Part shown: in pieces, positions 8,754 to 16,874 of the stretch
How positions within the stretch are numbered: the stretch's first letter is position 1
Layout: each line of letters begins with the position of its first letter
The notes under the pieces: model-generated
Databases searched by the model: none
What the model saw: only the letters and a program-made list of their open reading frames with translations
Told to the model about the DNA's origin: nothing
Translations under genes and position numbers: made by a program
Assembly: GCF_000614145.1 (NCBI RefSeq)
Contig: NZ_BAKK01000035.1
Span: 1-47,331 of the forward strand
From: Bacteroides faecichinchillae JCM 17102
Lineage (GTDB): Bacteria > Bacteroidota > Bacteroidia > Bacteroidales > Bacteroidaceae
Direction of reading: 5' to 3'
DNA length: 47,331 nt

Positions 8754-8794
8754 CAAAGGTACAACAATATTGCACATAGGAAATATATATGTGC
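8754..8794 (-). promoter_or_regulatory. Promoter of the FadL-like gene with an overlapping palindrome
   Basis: TACCTTTG (8754-8761) is a good -7 box. About 10 bp upstream lies the inverted repeat GCACATA (8772-8778) / TATGTGC (8788-8794), covering the -33 region. This placement suits an operator, but the regulator is unknown. Confidence 0.55.
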
Positions 8795-8932
8795 ACTTAT
8801 TTTCATTTTATGGACTAATTTAATTGAAAACATAAACTGTTTCTCATGAAACGATTCATATTTACAAAAGACTTAAAGATGAACAAATCAGCTAACCCGG
8901 ACGTTTATTATTTATAATAAAAACAGATCATT

Positions 8933-9933
8933 ATGGCCTATACAATTGCTTTCTTTGGAACAAAACCCTACGATGAAGCTTCTTTCAACAATAAAAATAA
9001 AGAATTCGGATTTGAACTTCGGTATTATAAAGGACATCTGAATAAAAATAATGTACTCCTTACACAAGGAGTAGATGCCGTATGTATTTTTGTCAATGAT
9101 GTCGCCGACGCTGAAGTTATACGCATTATGGCTGCTAACGGAGTAAAGTTAATTGCCCTGCGCTGTGCTGGATTCAATAATGTAGACCTGAATGCAGCAG
9201 CGATAAACAACATTACCGTTGTGCGCGTACCGGCCTATTCACCTTACGCTGTAGCTGAATATACCGTTGCCCTCATGTTATCATTAAACAGAAAGATACC
9301 ACGTGCCACCTGGCGTACCAAAGACGGGAACTTTTCGCTTCACGGATTAATGGGATTCGATATGCATGGAAAGACAGCGGGTATCATCGGTACGGGTAAA
9401 ATTGCCAAAATCCTGATTCATATTCTAAAAGGATTCGGTATGAATATATTAGCCTATGACCTTTATCCGGACCATAACTTTGCCCGAGAAGAACAGATCG
9501 TATATACTTCGTTGGATGAATTGTACCATAGCTCTGATATTATCTCTCTTCATTGCCCCCTTACCGAACAGACCAAATACCTTATCAACGACTATTCTAT
9601 CAGTAAGATGAAAAATGGTGTAATGATTATCAATACCGGTCGTGGACAATTAATTCATACCAACGCCCTGATTGAAGGTTTAAAAAACAAGAAGATCGGC
9701 TCTGCCGGATTGGACGTATATGAAGAAGAAAGTGAATACTTCTATGAAGACCAATCCGACCGTATTATCGACGATGATGTACTGGCACGTCTACTTTCAT
9801 TCAACAACGTGATTGTCACTTCCCACCAAGCTTTCTTTACTAAGGAGCAATGGAGAACATCGCCATGACAACATTACAAAATATTAAAGACTTCATCAAT
9901 CATAAGCCTTTGCTAAATGAAGTGAAGAAGTAG
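8933..9933 (+). pseudogene. ldhA: D-lactate dehydrogenase (D-2-hydroxyacid dehydrogenase) with a 3' frameshift
   Basis: Reads as fermentative D-lactate dehydrogenase, reducing pyruvate with NADH in the cytoplasm. Seen in order: RCAGFNNVD (catalytic Arg region), the Rossmann motif GIIGTGKIAK at about residue 150, NTGRGQLI, and LDVYEEESEYFYEDQSD, a signature of the LdhA group. The catalytic His is in SHQAFFTKE. The original frame then ends early (QWRTSP, stop before 9869). One base after 9846 (GGAGGCA read as GGAGCA) would restore AMENIAMTTLQNIKDFI and a stop at 9931-9933, giving 333 residues, the family length. The loss removes only about 26 C-terminal residues after the active site, so partial function is possible if it is real. 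Confidence 0.88.
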
Positions 9934-9992
9934 AACTTTTCTAATTCTCCTATTGTTTAGAAAACATATAAACATTAAAAAAGGAGAGATAT

Positions 9993-10697
9993 ATGAAAAA
10001 AGTAATACATAAAGCAGAAACGAGAGGACATTCGAAATATGATTGGTTAGATAGTTATCATACCTTCAGCTTCGATGAATATTTCGATTCCGATCGCATC
10101 AATTTCGGTGCGCTTCGTGTATTGAATGATGACAAGGTAGCACCCGGAGAAGGATTTCAGACCCATCCTCATAAAAATATGGAAATTGTCTCCATCCCGC
10201 TAAAAGGACATTTACAACATGGAGACAGCAAGAAAAACAGCCGGATTATCACTGTTGGAGACATTCAAGTAATGAGTGCCGGAACAGGAATCTTTCATAG
10301 CGAAATGAACGCCAGCCCCGTAGAACCAGTAGAATTTCTACAGATATGGATTATGCCAAGAGAACGGAATACTCGCCCCGTTTATCAGGATTTCAGTATC
10401 CGGGATCTGGAACGGCCCAATGAATTGGCTGTTATCGTATCGCCTGACGGAAGTACTCCTGCTTCGTTATTGCAAGATACTTGGTTTTCTATCGGTAAAG
10501 TAGAAGCCGGAAAGAAACTTGGTTATCATATGCACCAAAGTCATGCCGGAGTCTACATTTTCCTCATTGAAGGAGAAATCATTGTAGACGGTGAAGTTTT
10601 GAAACGTCGTGACGGAATAGGAATTTATGATACTATAAGTTTCGAACTGGAAACTTTAAAAGATTCATATATCTTATTGATCGAAGTACCGATGTAG
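9993..10697 (+). CDS. Pirin-family protein (YhhW-like, cupin)
   Basis: 234 residues, the size of bacterial pirins. The N-terminal cupin carries the metal-binding HPHKNMEI motif (His about 59 and 61) and HSEMN with a third His and a Glu, as in pirin and YhhW. The C-terminal cupin has GYHMHQSHAGVYIFLIEGE. E. coli YhhW has quercetin 2,3-dioxygenase activity in vitro, but the natural role in most bacteria is unknown. A good Shine-Dalgarno-like AAGGAGAG lies 7 bases before the ATG. It follows ldhA by 59 bp and precedes pdxH by 30 bp on the same strand, so a small operon is possible. Confidence 0.93.
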   Translation: MKKVIHKAETRGHSKYDWLDSYHTFSFDEYFDSDRINFGALRVLNDDKVAPGEGFQTHPHKNMEIVSIPLKGHLQHGDSKKNSRIITVGDIQVMSAGTGIFHSEMNASPVEPVEFLQIWIMPRERNTRPVYQDFSIRDLERPNELAVIVSPDGSTPASLLQDTWFSIGKVEAGKKLGYHMHQSHAGVYIFLIEGEIIVDGEVLKRRDGIGIYDTISFELETLKDSYILLIEVPM

Positions 10698-10727
10698 AAT
10701 AATCATGTTAATCGTAACTATTCAATT

Positions 10728-11371
10728 ATGAAAATAAATCTAGCTGGTATCCGGCAGGAATATACCAAAGGCGGGTTGAGGGAAAGCGAACTTCCCGACA
10801 ACCCGCTTTTGCTTTTCGACCGTTGGTTGCAAGAAGCAATCGACGCTAAAGTAAACGAGCCGACAGCCGTAATTGTAAGTACAGTGTCGGCAGATGGAAA
10901 ACCGTCTACTCGCACTGTATTGCTAAAAGGGCTGAGTGATGGAAAATTTATTTTTTATACGAATTATGACAGTCGAAAGGGAAAGCAGTTAGCACACAAC
11001 CCCTTCATCTCCCTCTCTTTCGTTTGGCACGAACTCGAAAGGCAAGTACATATAGAAGGAAAGGCAACGAAAGTTTCTCCGAAAGAATCGGATGAGTATT
11101 TCCGCCAGCGACCTTACAAAAGCCGAATCGGAGCGCGGATATCTCCACAAAGCCAACCTATCGCGAACCGGATGCAATTGATGCGTAGATTCGTACAAGA
11201 AGCAGCCCGATGGTAGGTAGAGAAGCTGAAAGACCGGAGAATTGGGGAGGTTATGCCGTTACTCCAACGAGAATAGAATTCTGGCAAGGAAGACCTAATC
11301 GGTTACACGATCGTTTTCTGTATACTCTTGAGCCAAAAGGCAATTGGGAAATCAGTCGGCTTGCTCCCTGA
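10728..11371 (+). pseudogene. pdxH: Pyridoxamine 5'-phosphate oxidase with a frameshift near 11212
   Basis: PdxH makes pyridoxal 5'-phosphate from the pyridoxamine or pyridoxine form with FMN, in the cytoplasm. Seen: RTVLLKG, FIFYTNYDSRKGKQL (FMN site), SFVWHELERQVHIEG, and RPYKSRIGARISPQSQ. The frame stops at 11214-11216 after EAARW. Restoring one G (TGGGTAGG read as TGGTAGG) continues as [20 protein letters not shown], then [16 protein letters not shown] and ends ISRLAP at 11371, the standard PdxH C-terminus with its substrate- and FMN-contacting residues. The joined length is 214 residues, as expected. A one-base homopolymer loss fits a sequencing error well; if real, vitamin B6 salvage would be impaired. 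Confidence 0.9.
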
Positions 11372-11438
11372 TTTCGTCGATTTTTTTTGGCTACTCCAAT
11401 TAGAATACTTAATATTGCAACCTATAAATGAACAGTGT

Positions 11439-12170
11439 ATGATACTGGATTATATTTATCATAGTGGTTTCGCCATCGAAGCCGAAGGCGTAACTGTGAT
11501 TATAGACTACTACAAAGATTCATCGGAAACTGAACGAGACCGAGGAATTGTTCATGACTACCTGCTTAATAGACCGGGTAAATTGTATGTATTGTCCACT
11601 CATTTTCATCCCGACCATTTCAATCGTGAAATCCTAAGCTGGAAAGAACAGCGTCCTGATACCCACTATATTTTCTCTAAAGACATCCTAAAACATCATC
11701 GTGCGAAAATCGAAGATGCTATCTATATACAAAAAGGGGAAACATACGAAGACGATACGATTCGAATCGACGTTTTCGGCTCAACGGATGTAGGAAGTTC
11801 ATTCCTGCTTCATTTGCAAGGGTGGAGCATTTTCCATGCCGGTGACCTGAACAATTGGCATTGGAGTGAAGAATCAACGGAAGAAGAGATACGAAAAGCT
11901 AATGGTGACTTCCTTGCAGAAGTTAAATATTTAAAAGAAAAAGCACCGAATATTGATCTGGTACTATTTCCTGTGGACCGTAGAATGGGAAAAAATTACA
12001 TGAAAGGTGCAAAACAGTTCATTGAACAAATAAAAACTACTATATTTGTGCCCATGCACTTCAGTGAAGATTATGAAGGTGGTAACGCGTTCTATAATTT
12101 TGCTGAAGAAGCGGGGTGCCGTTTCATCAACATCACCCACCGGGGAGAAAGTTTTGAAATAACCAAATAA
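11439..12170 (+). CDS. Metallo-beta-lactamase-fold hydrolase (UlaG/UPF0173-like)
   Basis: 243 residues from the ATG at 11439. I chose this start because it opens the fold (MILDYIYHSGFAIEAEGVTV); the frame is open further upstream but overlaps the end of pdxH. The metal site THFHPDHFN is at about residues 52-60, GSSFLLHLQG and IFHAGDLNNWHW supply later ligands, and FVPMHFSEDY holds the C-terminal His. The family acts on ester, lactone or phosphodiester bonds in the cytoplasm. The substrate is unknown. It sits 67 bp after pdxH and 13 bp before a DUF4468 gene on the same strand. Confidence 0.85.
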   Translation: MILDYIYHSGFAIEAEGVTVIIDYYKDSSETERDRGIVHDYLLNRPGKLYVLSTHFHPDHFNREILSWKEQRPDTHYIFSKDILKHHRAKIEDAIYIQKGETYEDDTIRIDVFGSTDVGSSFLLHLQGWSIFHAGDLNNWHWSEESTEEEIRKANGDFLAEVKYLKEKAPNIDLVLFPVDRRMGKNYMKGAKQFIEQIKTTIFVPMHFSEDYEGGNAFYNFAEEAGCRFINITHRGESFEITK

Positions 12171-12183
12171 ACACATAATAATT

Positions 12184-13257
12184 ATGAAGAAGTTAGCAAT
12201 TCTGTTTCTTACACTGTTTCTCGTAGGTTTGCCGATGGCAACGAGAGCCGAATCTTTAAAAGAAAAAAGAGATGATACCAGATATCTTGCGGGAGCTGTT
12301 CCGGAAGTAGATGGTAAAGTAGTATTCTCAAAAGAATTCCAGATTCCCGGAATGAGTCAAGCACAAATCTACGACACTATGAAAAAGTGGATAACAGAGC
12401 GTCTGAAAGAAAATAATAATCAGGAAAGTCGTGTGGTTTATGAAAACCAGGCAGAAGGAACCATCGCCGGAATAGGTGAAGAATGGTTAGTGTTCAGATC
12501 CGCTGCTCTGATGTTAGACCGCTCTTTGATGAACTATCAGATTACAGTTACTTGTATGCCTAATAGTTGTCGCGTTGAGCTGGAAAAGATTCGTTATAAC
12601 TACCGCGATACGGAAAATTATAAGGCTGAAGAATGGATCACCGATAAGTATGCTCTTAAGAAAGACAAAAAGAAATTGGTACGCGCAATGGCAAAATGGC
12701 GTAGAAAAACTGTAGACTTCGCTGATGACTTGTTCTTTGACGTAGCCGTAGCCTTCGGAGCACCAGATACCCGTCCAAAAGCTCAGAAGAAAAAAGAGGA
12801 AGAAAATAAAGCTACTTCCATTGTTGCCGGAGCAGGTCCTGTGGTTATAGGGCAAGGTGGTAATCTTACCACAGCCGGAAAAGAATCTGCAGATATGCCG
12901 GGTTATATCGAAGTTGATCTGAAACAAATTCCAGCAGAATTATATGCTTTGATTGGGAATTGTAAGTTAGTGATTTCTATTGGTGATGAAGAATTTAATA
13001 TGACGAACATGACAGCCAACGCCGGTGGTGCTTTAGGCAAACAGTCTGGTAAGGTAGTTGCTTACTGCTCATTATCCGCCGATCAACCTTATGAAGCAAT
13101 GGATAAAGCAGGAAATTACACATTAAAACTTTATGCTCCGAACCAAACAGCTCCGACAGCTGTTATTGAATGCAAGAAGCTAAGTGTGCAAGAAGCCAAA
13201 TCCGGGCAACCTCGCACTTATGTGGGAGAAATCACTAAAATCTTAATGAAGAAATAA
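12184..13257 (+). CDS. Exported DUF4468 domain protein
   Basis: 357 residues with a signal peptide ending near MATRAES. The N-terminal half (about 40-180) fits the DUF4468 (TBP-like fold) family common in Bacteroides: VVFSKEFQIPGMSQAQIYDTMKKW, then IAGIGEEWLVF, and a region of alternating charge ending in WRRKTVDFADDLF. A charged linker (KAQKKKEEENKA) leads to a C-terminal beta-rich part that repeats no domain I know. It is probably periplasmic or envelope associated. The function is unknown. It lies 13 bp after the hydrolase gene and 17 bp before a glyoxalase-like gene. Confidence 0.85.
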   Translation: MKKLAILFLTLFLVGLPMATRAESLKEKRDDTRYLAGAVPEVDGKVVFSKEFQIPGMSQAQIYDTMKKWITERLKENNNQESRVVYENQAEGTIAGIGEEWLVFRSAALMLDRSLMNYQITVTCMPNSCRVELEKIRYNYRDTENYKAEEWITDKYALKKDKKKLVRAMAKWRRKTVDFADDLFFDVAVAFGAPDTRPKAQKKKEEENKATSIVAGAGPVVIGQGGNLTTAGKESADMPGYIEVDLKQIPAELYALIGNCKLVISIGDEEFNMTNMTANAGGALGKQSGKVVAYCSLSADQPYEAMDKAGNYTLKLYAPNQTAPTAVIECKKLSVQEAKSGQPRTYVGEITKILMKK

Positions 13258-13274
13258 ATTGGATTAAAAAAAGA

Positions 13275-13652
13275 ATGGAAATCAAAAGCAAATTCGATCA
13301 TTTCAATATTAATGTAACAAACCTGAAAAGAAGTATTGCTTTCTATGAGAAAGCGCTTGGCTTAAAGGAACATCACCGGAAAGAGGCCCCCGACGGTTCG
13401 TTCATCCTGGTATATCTGACGGATAATGAAACCGGATTTCTACTGGAACTGACATGGCTGAAAGCTCATCCGGAACCTTACGAATTGGGAGAAAATGAAA
13501 GTCATTTATGCTTCCGCGTAGCCGGTGATTACGAAAAGATACGTCAATATCACAAGGAAATGAATTGCGTTTGCTTTGAAAACACTGTCATGGGACTCTA
13601 TTTCATCAACGACCCAGACGATTATTGGATTGAAATTCTTCCTCAGAAATAA
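13275..13652 (+). CDS. VOC-family protein, lactoylglutathione lyase (glyoxalase I)-like
   Basis: 125 residues, one glyoxalase/bleomycin-resistance (VOC) module pair. Seen: FDHFNINVTNLKRSIAFYEKALGL at the N-terminus with the first metal His, LLELTW in the middle with a Glu ligand, SHLCFRV with a second His, and FINDPDDYWIEILP with the last Glu. These match glyoxalase I, which detoxifies methylglyoxal as a thiol adduct. Bacteroides lacks a well-known glutathione system, so the thiol partner is uncertain. It ends the run of plus-strand genes and its stop codon overlaps a strong terminator. Confidence 0.88.
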   Translation: MEIKSKFDHFNINVTNLKRSIAFYEKALGLKEHHRKEAPDGSFILVYLTDNETGFLLELTWLKAHPEPYELGENESHLCFRVAGDYEKIRQYHKEMNCVCFENTVMGLYFINDPDDYWIEILPQK

Positions 13653-13708
13653 TGAGATAAAAAAGCGGGGCAGCACATTTTAGTGTTGCCCCGCTTTTTT
13701 ATCTCATT
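13651..13708. terminator. Strong bidirectional hairpin terminator
   Basis: An inverted repeat of 26-bp arms, AATGAGATAAAAAAGCGGGG..CAC against GTG..CCCCGCTTTTTTATCTCATT, with one G-U mismatch and a 6-nt loop. The T-run on each strand makes it effective both ways. The left arm begins inside the stop codon of the glyoxalase-like gene. Confidence 0.9.
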
Positions 13709-13889
13709 CATTTTATAACAATCGCTTTATAGACACCCCTGAAAAAACATATTTACCACACACATTACTATCAAATCGCGTCAGGATTTGCCTTAAACCA
13801 ATCCACAAATGTGTCAAATCCAGCAGCAAAAAAAACCTTTCAATCCTAATACAAACACCAATATACTAATAATTATATTCATTTTCCGC

Positions 13890-14075
13890 TTATTTTTTAT
13901 GTCTATTTGCTCTTTTTCTACGAATTTCCGCTTTCATCTTCGCAGCTCCAGAACCATGTTGTCCACGAATATATGTTGCCTTTTTTGCTTTCGTTTTTAC
14001 CTTCTCCTCTGGTTTCGGACCGTCTTTCTTACCTTTAAAAACGATCCCACCCATTATTGCATCTTCTATACTCAT
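13890..14075 (-). CDS. Small, very basic protein of unknown function
   Basis: 61 residues with about 18 Lys/Arg, concentrated in the second half (KVKTKAKKATYIRGQHG, then MKAEIRRKRANRHKK). No signal peptide or membrane segment. A promoter box TATCTTTG lies 30 bases upstream on the same strand, which supports it as a real gene. The composition suggests nucleic-acid or ribosome binding, but no family is recognised. The product could be a small nucleoid- or RNA-associated protein. Confidence 0.6.
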   Translation of the reverse strand: MSIEDAIMGGIVFKGKKDGPKPEEKVKTKAKKATYIRGQHGSGAAKMKAEIRRKRANRHKK

Positions 14076-14104
14076 ATCTATTGGTGATTTATTTTTTTCA
14101 ACTG

Positions 14105-14141
14105 CAAAGATAACCCTTTTCTACGAAAATATCTATCTTTG
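14105..14141. promoter_or_regulatory. Divergent promoters for the basic protein and the methyltransferase
   Basis: TATCTTTG occurs on the minus strand at 14105-14112 and on the plus strand at 14134-14141. The two -7 boxes are 21 bp apart, so each occupies the other's -33 region. Polymerase binding at the two may compete. Confidence 0.65.
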
Positions 14142-14168
14142 TCAATTAAACAATCTTATACCACCAAA

Positions 14169-14900
14169 ATGGAAACAATCATCCTCCCTGCTGAAAAAGA
14201 CCCGATGGGTGCTGCAATAGCCGACTATTTCAATCATCACAAAGCCAATCGTTTGCGTGTATTCTCTTCCCTATTCGATGAGGATGAGATCCCGGTGAAA
14301 CAACTTTTTCGTAGTATGCAAGCTATGCCTTTGCTGGAGCGTACTGCCCTTCAGATGGCTAAGGGACATATTCTGGACGTCGGTGCAGGAAGCGGTTGCC
14401 ATGCTTTAGCACTTCAGGAAATGGAAAAAGAGGTCTGTGCTATCGATATTTCACCACTTTCTGTCGATGTAATGAAAAAGCGCGGTGTAAAAGATTGCCG
14501 CCTCATCAATCTTTTCGATGAGACATTCACCGAATCATTCGATACCATCTTAATGCTTATGAATGGTTCAGGTATCATCGGAAAGCTTAGTAATATGCCA
14601 GCTTTCTTCCAACGAATGAAACGTATCCTGCGTCCGAATGGATGTATCTTAATGGATTCTAGCGATCTGCGTTATCTTTTCGAAGAAGAAGACGGAAGTA
14701 TGCTAATTAATCTTGCCGGAGATTATTACGGAGAGATCGATTTTCAAATGCAATACAAGGAAATTAAAGGAGAACCGTTTGATTGGTTATACGTAGATTT
14801 CCAGACACTCAGTTTATATGCTTATGAGTGCGGATTTAAAGCAGAGTTAGTCAAGGAAGGAAAACACTATGACTATTTGACTAAGTTGAGTATTATTTAA
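14169..14900 (+). CDS. Class I SAM-dependent methyltransferase
   Basis: 243 residues from the ATG at 14169, placed 28 bases after the -7 box. The SAM-binding motif I is HILDVGAGSGCHALAL at about residues 67-82; motif II is VCAIDISPLSVDVM; a motif IV-like segment is FDTILMLMNGSGIIG; post-motif is RILRPNGCILMDSSD. The last third (YYGEIDFQMQYKEIKG) is an accessory region. The substrate cannot be told. The gene is single, followed by a convergent thioredoxin-like gene across a shared hairpin. Confidence 0.88.
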   Translation: METIILPAEKDPMGAAIADYFNHHKANRLRVFSSLFDEDEIPVKQLFRSMQAMPLLERTALQMAKGHILDVGAGSGCHALALQEMEKEVCAIDISPLSVDVMKKRGVKDCRLINLFDETFTESFDTILMLMNGSGIIGKLSNMPAFFQRMKRILRPNGCILMDSSDLRYLFEEEDGSMLINLAGDYYGEIDFQMQYKEIKGEPFDWLYVDFQTLSLYAYECGFKAELVKEGKHYDYLTKLSII

Positions 14901-14931
14901 AGAATCAACTTCATTTGAACAGAGAATAGCA

Positions 14932-14988
14932 AAGAGGGGAAATATACAAGTGATACATTTTGACTCATTCAATATTTCTTCCCCTCTT
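14932..14988. terminator. Hairpin between convergent methyltransferase and TlpA-like genes
   Basis: AAGAGGGGAA pairs with TTCCCCTCTT, with extra AT pairing inside, followed by GTTTTAAT on the plus strand. It probably serves both genes. Confidence 0.65.
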
Positions 14989-15013
14989 GTTTTAATGGAA
15001 AATGTAAATATTA

Positions 15014-15616
15014 CTATTTCAGCATTTCATTGATTTTCTCTACAAGTGATGCGAACTCTTCTTCGTTATACAAACGTGTCAGCATCACAATTCGTCCTTC
15101 ACGGTCAATCAAGACATTTCTTGTTATTCCTGCATCCCGTAGCGCATATTTCGCAAAAATATCAGCACCGGGATCTAATCCCAATGGATAAGTTACTCCG
15201 GTAGACTTGGCAAAAGCAAGAACTTTATCCAGAGGTTCGTCGCGATCAATGCCAATCAAAGCAAAATCAGCATTATCCTTATGCTTCAACCAAATATCTT
15301 TTTCAATAAATGGCATTTCTTTACGACATACTCCGCACCAACTGGCCGTAAATTGCAACATAACCACTTTACCACGAAGAGAAGACAAGGTTACTTGCTT
15401 ACCGTCAGTCAATATGATAGTAAAATCAGGAGCCATTTCACCTACCTTCACTATATATCCCACTTTATCTGCTTCTACCGCAATCGTATCACTTGTCTTC
15501 TTTACACTATCTGTCACTGTTTCAACCGTTTCAGTTCCTTTCTTCTGACCGGAACAGGCGATTAACCCGATGGCTAAAAACGCCATACCACATACACTCA
15601 TCATTTTCTTTTTCAT
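15014..15616 (-). CDS. TlpA/ResA-like thioredoxin-fold lipoprotein
   Basis: 200 residues. The N-terminus is a lipoprotein signal (MAFLAIGLIACSG, lipobox Cys 21). After a Thr/Lys-rich linker the AhpC-TSA/thioredoxin domain starts at GEMAPDFTIILTDGKQVTLS. The redox site is WCGVC at about residues 93-97 (TASWCGVCRKEMP). The cis-Pro loop is in GITRNVLIDREG. The family reduces or exchanges disulphides in envelope proteins, here probably anchored on the periplasmic side. The promoter lies in the divergent region shared with tRNA-Thr. Confidence 0.92.
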   Translation of the reverse strand: MKKKMMSVCGMAFLAIGLIACSGQKKGTETVETVTDSVKKTSDTIAVEADKVGYIVKVGEMAPDFTIILTDGKQVTLSSLRGKVVMLQFTASWCGVCRKEMPFIEKDIWLKHKDNADFALIGIDRDEPLDKVLAFAKSTGVTYPLGLDPGADIFAKYALRDAGITRNVLIDREGRIVMLTRLYNEEEFASLVEKINEMLK

Positions 15617-15640
15617 CTTTTACGACTATTAGTTAGACTA

Positions 15641-15697
15641 CAAATATAAAAAAAGTAAACTTAGTATTTGCAAATTAAAAAGATATTTTTACCTTTG
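15641..15697. promoter_or_regulatory. Divergent promoters for TlpA-like gene and tRNA-Thr
   Basis: Plus strand: TTTG at 15667-15670 and TACCTTTG at 15690-15697, 19 bp apart, a near-ideal Bacteroides promoter for the tRNA. Minus strand: TATATTTG at 15641-15648 with TTTG at 15671-15674. The two -33 boxes abut as the palindrome TTTGCAAA. Confidence 0.75.
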
Positions 15698-15716
15698 CAC
15701 CCGCAAAAGAAAAAAT

Positions 15717-15790
15717 GCCTCTTTAGCTCAGTTGGCCAGAGCACGTGATTTGTAATCTCGGGGTCGTTGGTTCGAATCCGACAAGAGGCT
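15717..15790 (+). tRNA. tRNA-Thr, anticodon UGU
   Basis: 74 nt cloverleaf. The acceptor stem GCCTCTT pairs with AAGAGGC; D stem GCTC/GAGC; the anticodon loop TTTGTAA gives TGT (reads ACA); T arm GTTGG TTCGAAT CCGAC. The CCA end is not encoded. One U-U mismatch lies in the anticodon stem. Confidence 0.97.
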
Positions 15791-15802
15791 CTCTCAAAAA
15801 CG

Positions 15803-15827
15803 AATGCCGCTTTATGCGGCATTTTTT
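15803..15827 (+). terminator. Terminator after tRNA-Thr
   Basis: AATGCCGC pairs with GCGGCATT across TTTAT, followed by TTTTTT. It lies 12 bp past the tRNA and also between it and the convergent EamA gene. Confidence 0.9.
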
Positions 15828-15841
15828 ATTCCTCCCCTATT

Positions 15842-16768
15842 CTAACCTTTGATTCTACGCTCACGAAATACCACAATACTCACCGCCAATAGAATTAACA
15901 AAATACCAACGGCACTGTTCATGGTAAAAAGCTCATGAAAAGCCCAAACACCTATTACTACGGCTGTCAATGGTTCCATAGCTCCTAAAATAGAGGTTAA
16001 TGTAGGACCTGCATATTTAATAGCCTGTACCAAAGTAATATTAGAAATAGCTGTAGCCGGTAAAGCGAGCCCCAAAATAATCAACCAGGTATATTCATCT
16101 GTTACCATTCGGAGTCCGGTTGTACAGCCGCATCCTATTAGATAGAAAATAGTTCCTATCCCCATGACATAACAAGTCAGAACAGTGGAATTAATCTGCA
16201 CAGCCCTCGTCTTCCGAACTCCGATAATATAACCTGCATAAGAAAAGACAGAAACACAGGCCCCAATTAATCCGATTGTTGTATTTCCATTCTCAACATT
16301 CAGTTCTCCTGAAGAAAGCATGGATGCTCCAAACAGTGACATCAAAACAGCAATAATCACCCACATAGATTTCTTCTCCCCGAAAAAGAACATCATTACT
16401 AACGCAACAGCCAATGGATACATAAAATGAATAGTAGAAGCAACTCCACTCGCAATATTCTGATAAGCGACAATCAAACTAAAAGAAGTGGCAGCCCGAA
16501 ATAAACTCAAACAGAACACGACAATAAAATCCCTTCTGCTCAACCGGAAATTACATCCAGAGAGCAAACCAATGATCGTCAAAGTAATAGCAGCTACTCC
16601 CCAGCGATAGGAAAGTACCTCAAAAGATGAAAATCCTGCCAACAACAACGTGATAGAAAAAACGGAGCTAACCCAAAAGTAGAGGAAGATGCCGCTGCAT
16701 ACAATATGCCTTTTATACGATTCATAACATGATCTGTTTTTATCTTCTATATTCTTACTTTCGATCAT
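15842..16768 (-). CDS. EamA/DMT-family membrane transporter
   Basis: 308 residues from the ATG at 16768 (MIESKNIEDKNRS). The frame is open further upstream, but that part overlaps the divergent gene at 16875 and lacks family features, so I reject the longer start. Ten hydrophobic segments form two EamA repeats; the second begins near GLIGACVSVFSYAGYIIGVRKTRA, and IKYAGPTLTSILGAMEPLTAVVIGV is a typical repeat end. These inner-membrane carriers export or import metabolites; the substrate is not known. It converges on tRNA-Thr. Confidence 0.9.
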   Translation of the reverse strand: MIESKNIEDKNRSCYESYKRHIVCSGIFLYFWVSSVFSITLLLAGFSSFEVLSYRWGVAAITLTIIGLLSGCNFRLSRRDFIVVFCLSLFRAATSFSLIVAYQNIASGVASTIHFMYPLAVALVMMFFFGEKKSMWVIIAVLMSLFGASMLSSGELNVENGNTTIGLIGACVSVFSYAGYIIGVRKTRAVQINSTVLTCYVMGIGTIFYLIGCGCTTGLRMVTDEYTWLIILGLALPATAISNITLVQAIKYAGPTLTSILGAMEPLTAVVIGVWAFHELFTMNSAVGILLILLAVSIVVFRERRIKG

Positions 16769-16874
16769 AATATCGAATTTCAATACAAAAATCGTACTTT
16801 TTTGCTGATTATCATAATTATTCAAATATAAATATGTAACTTGGCATAAGAAAGAATATAAATACAACACTAAA

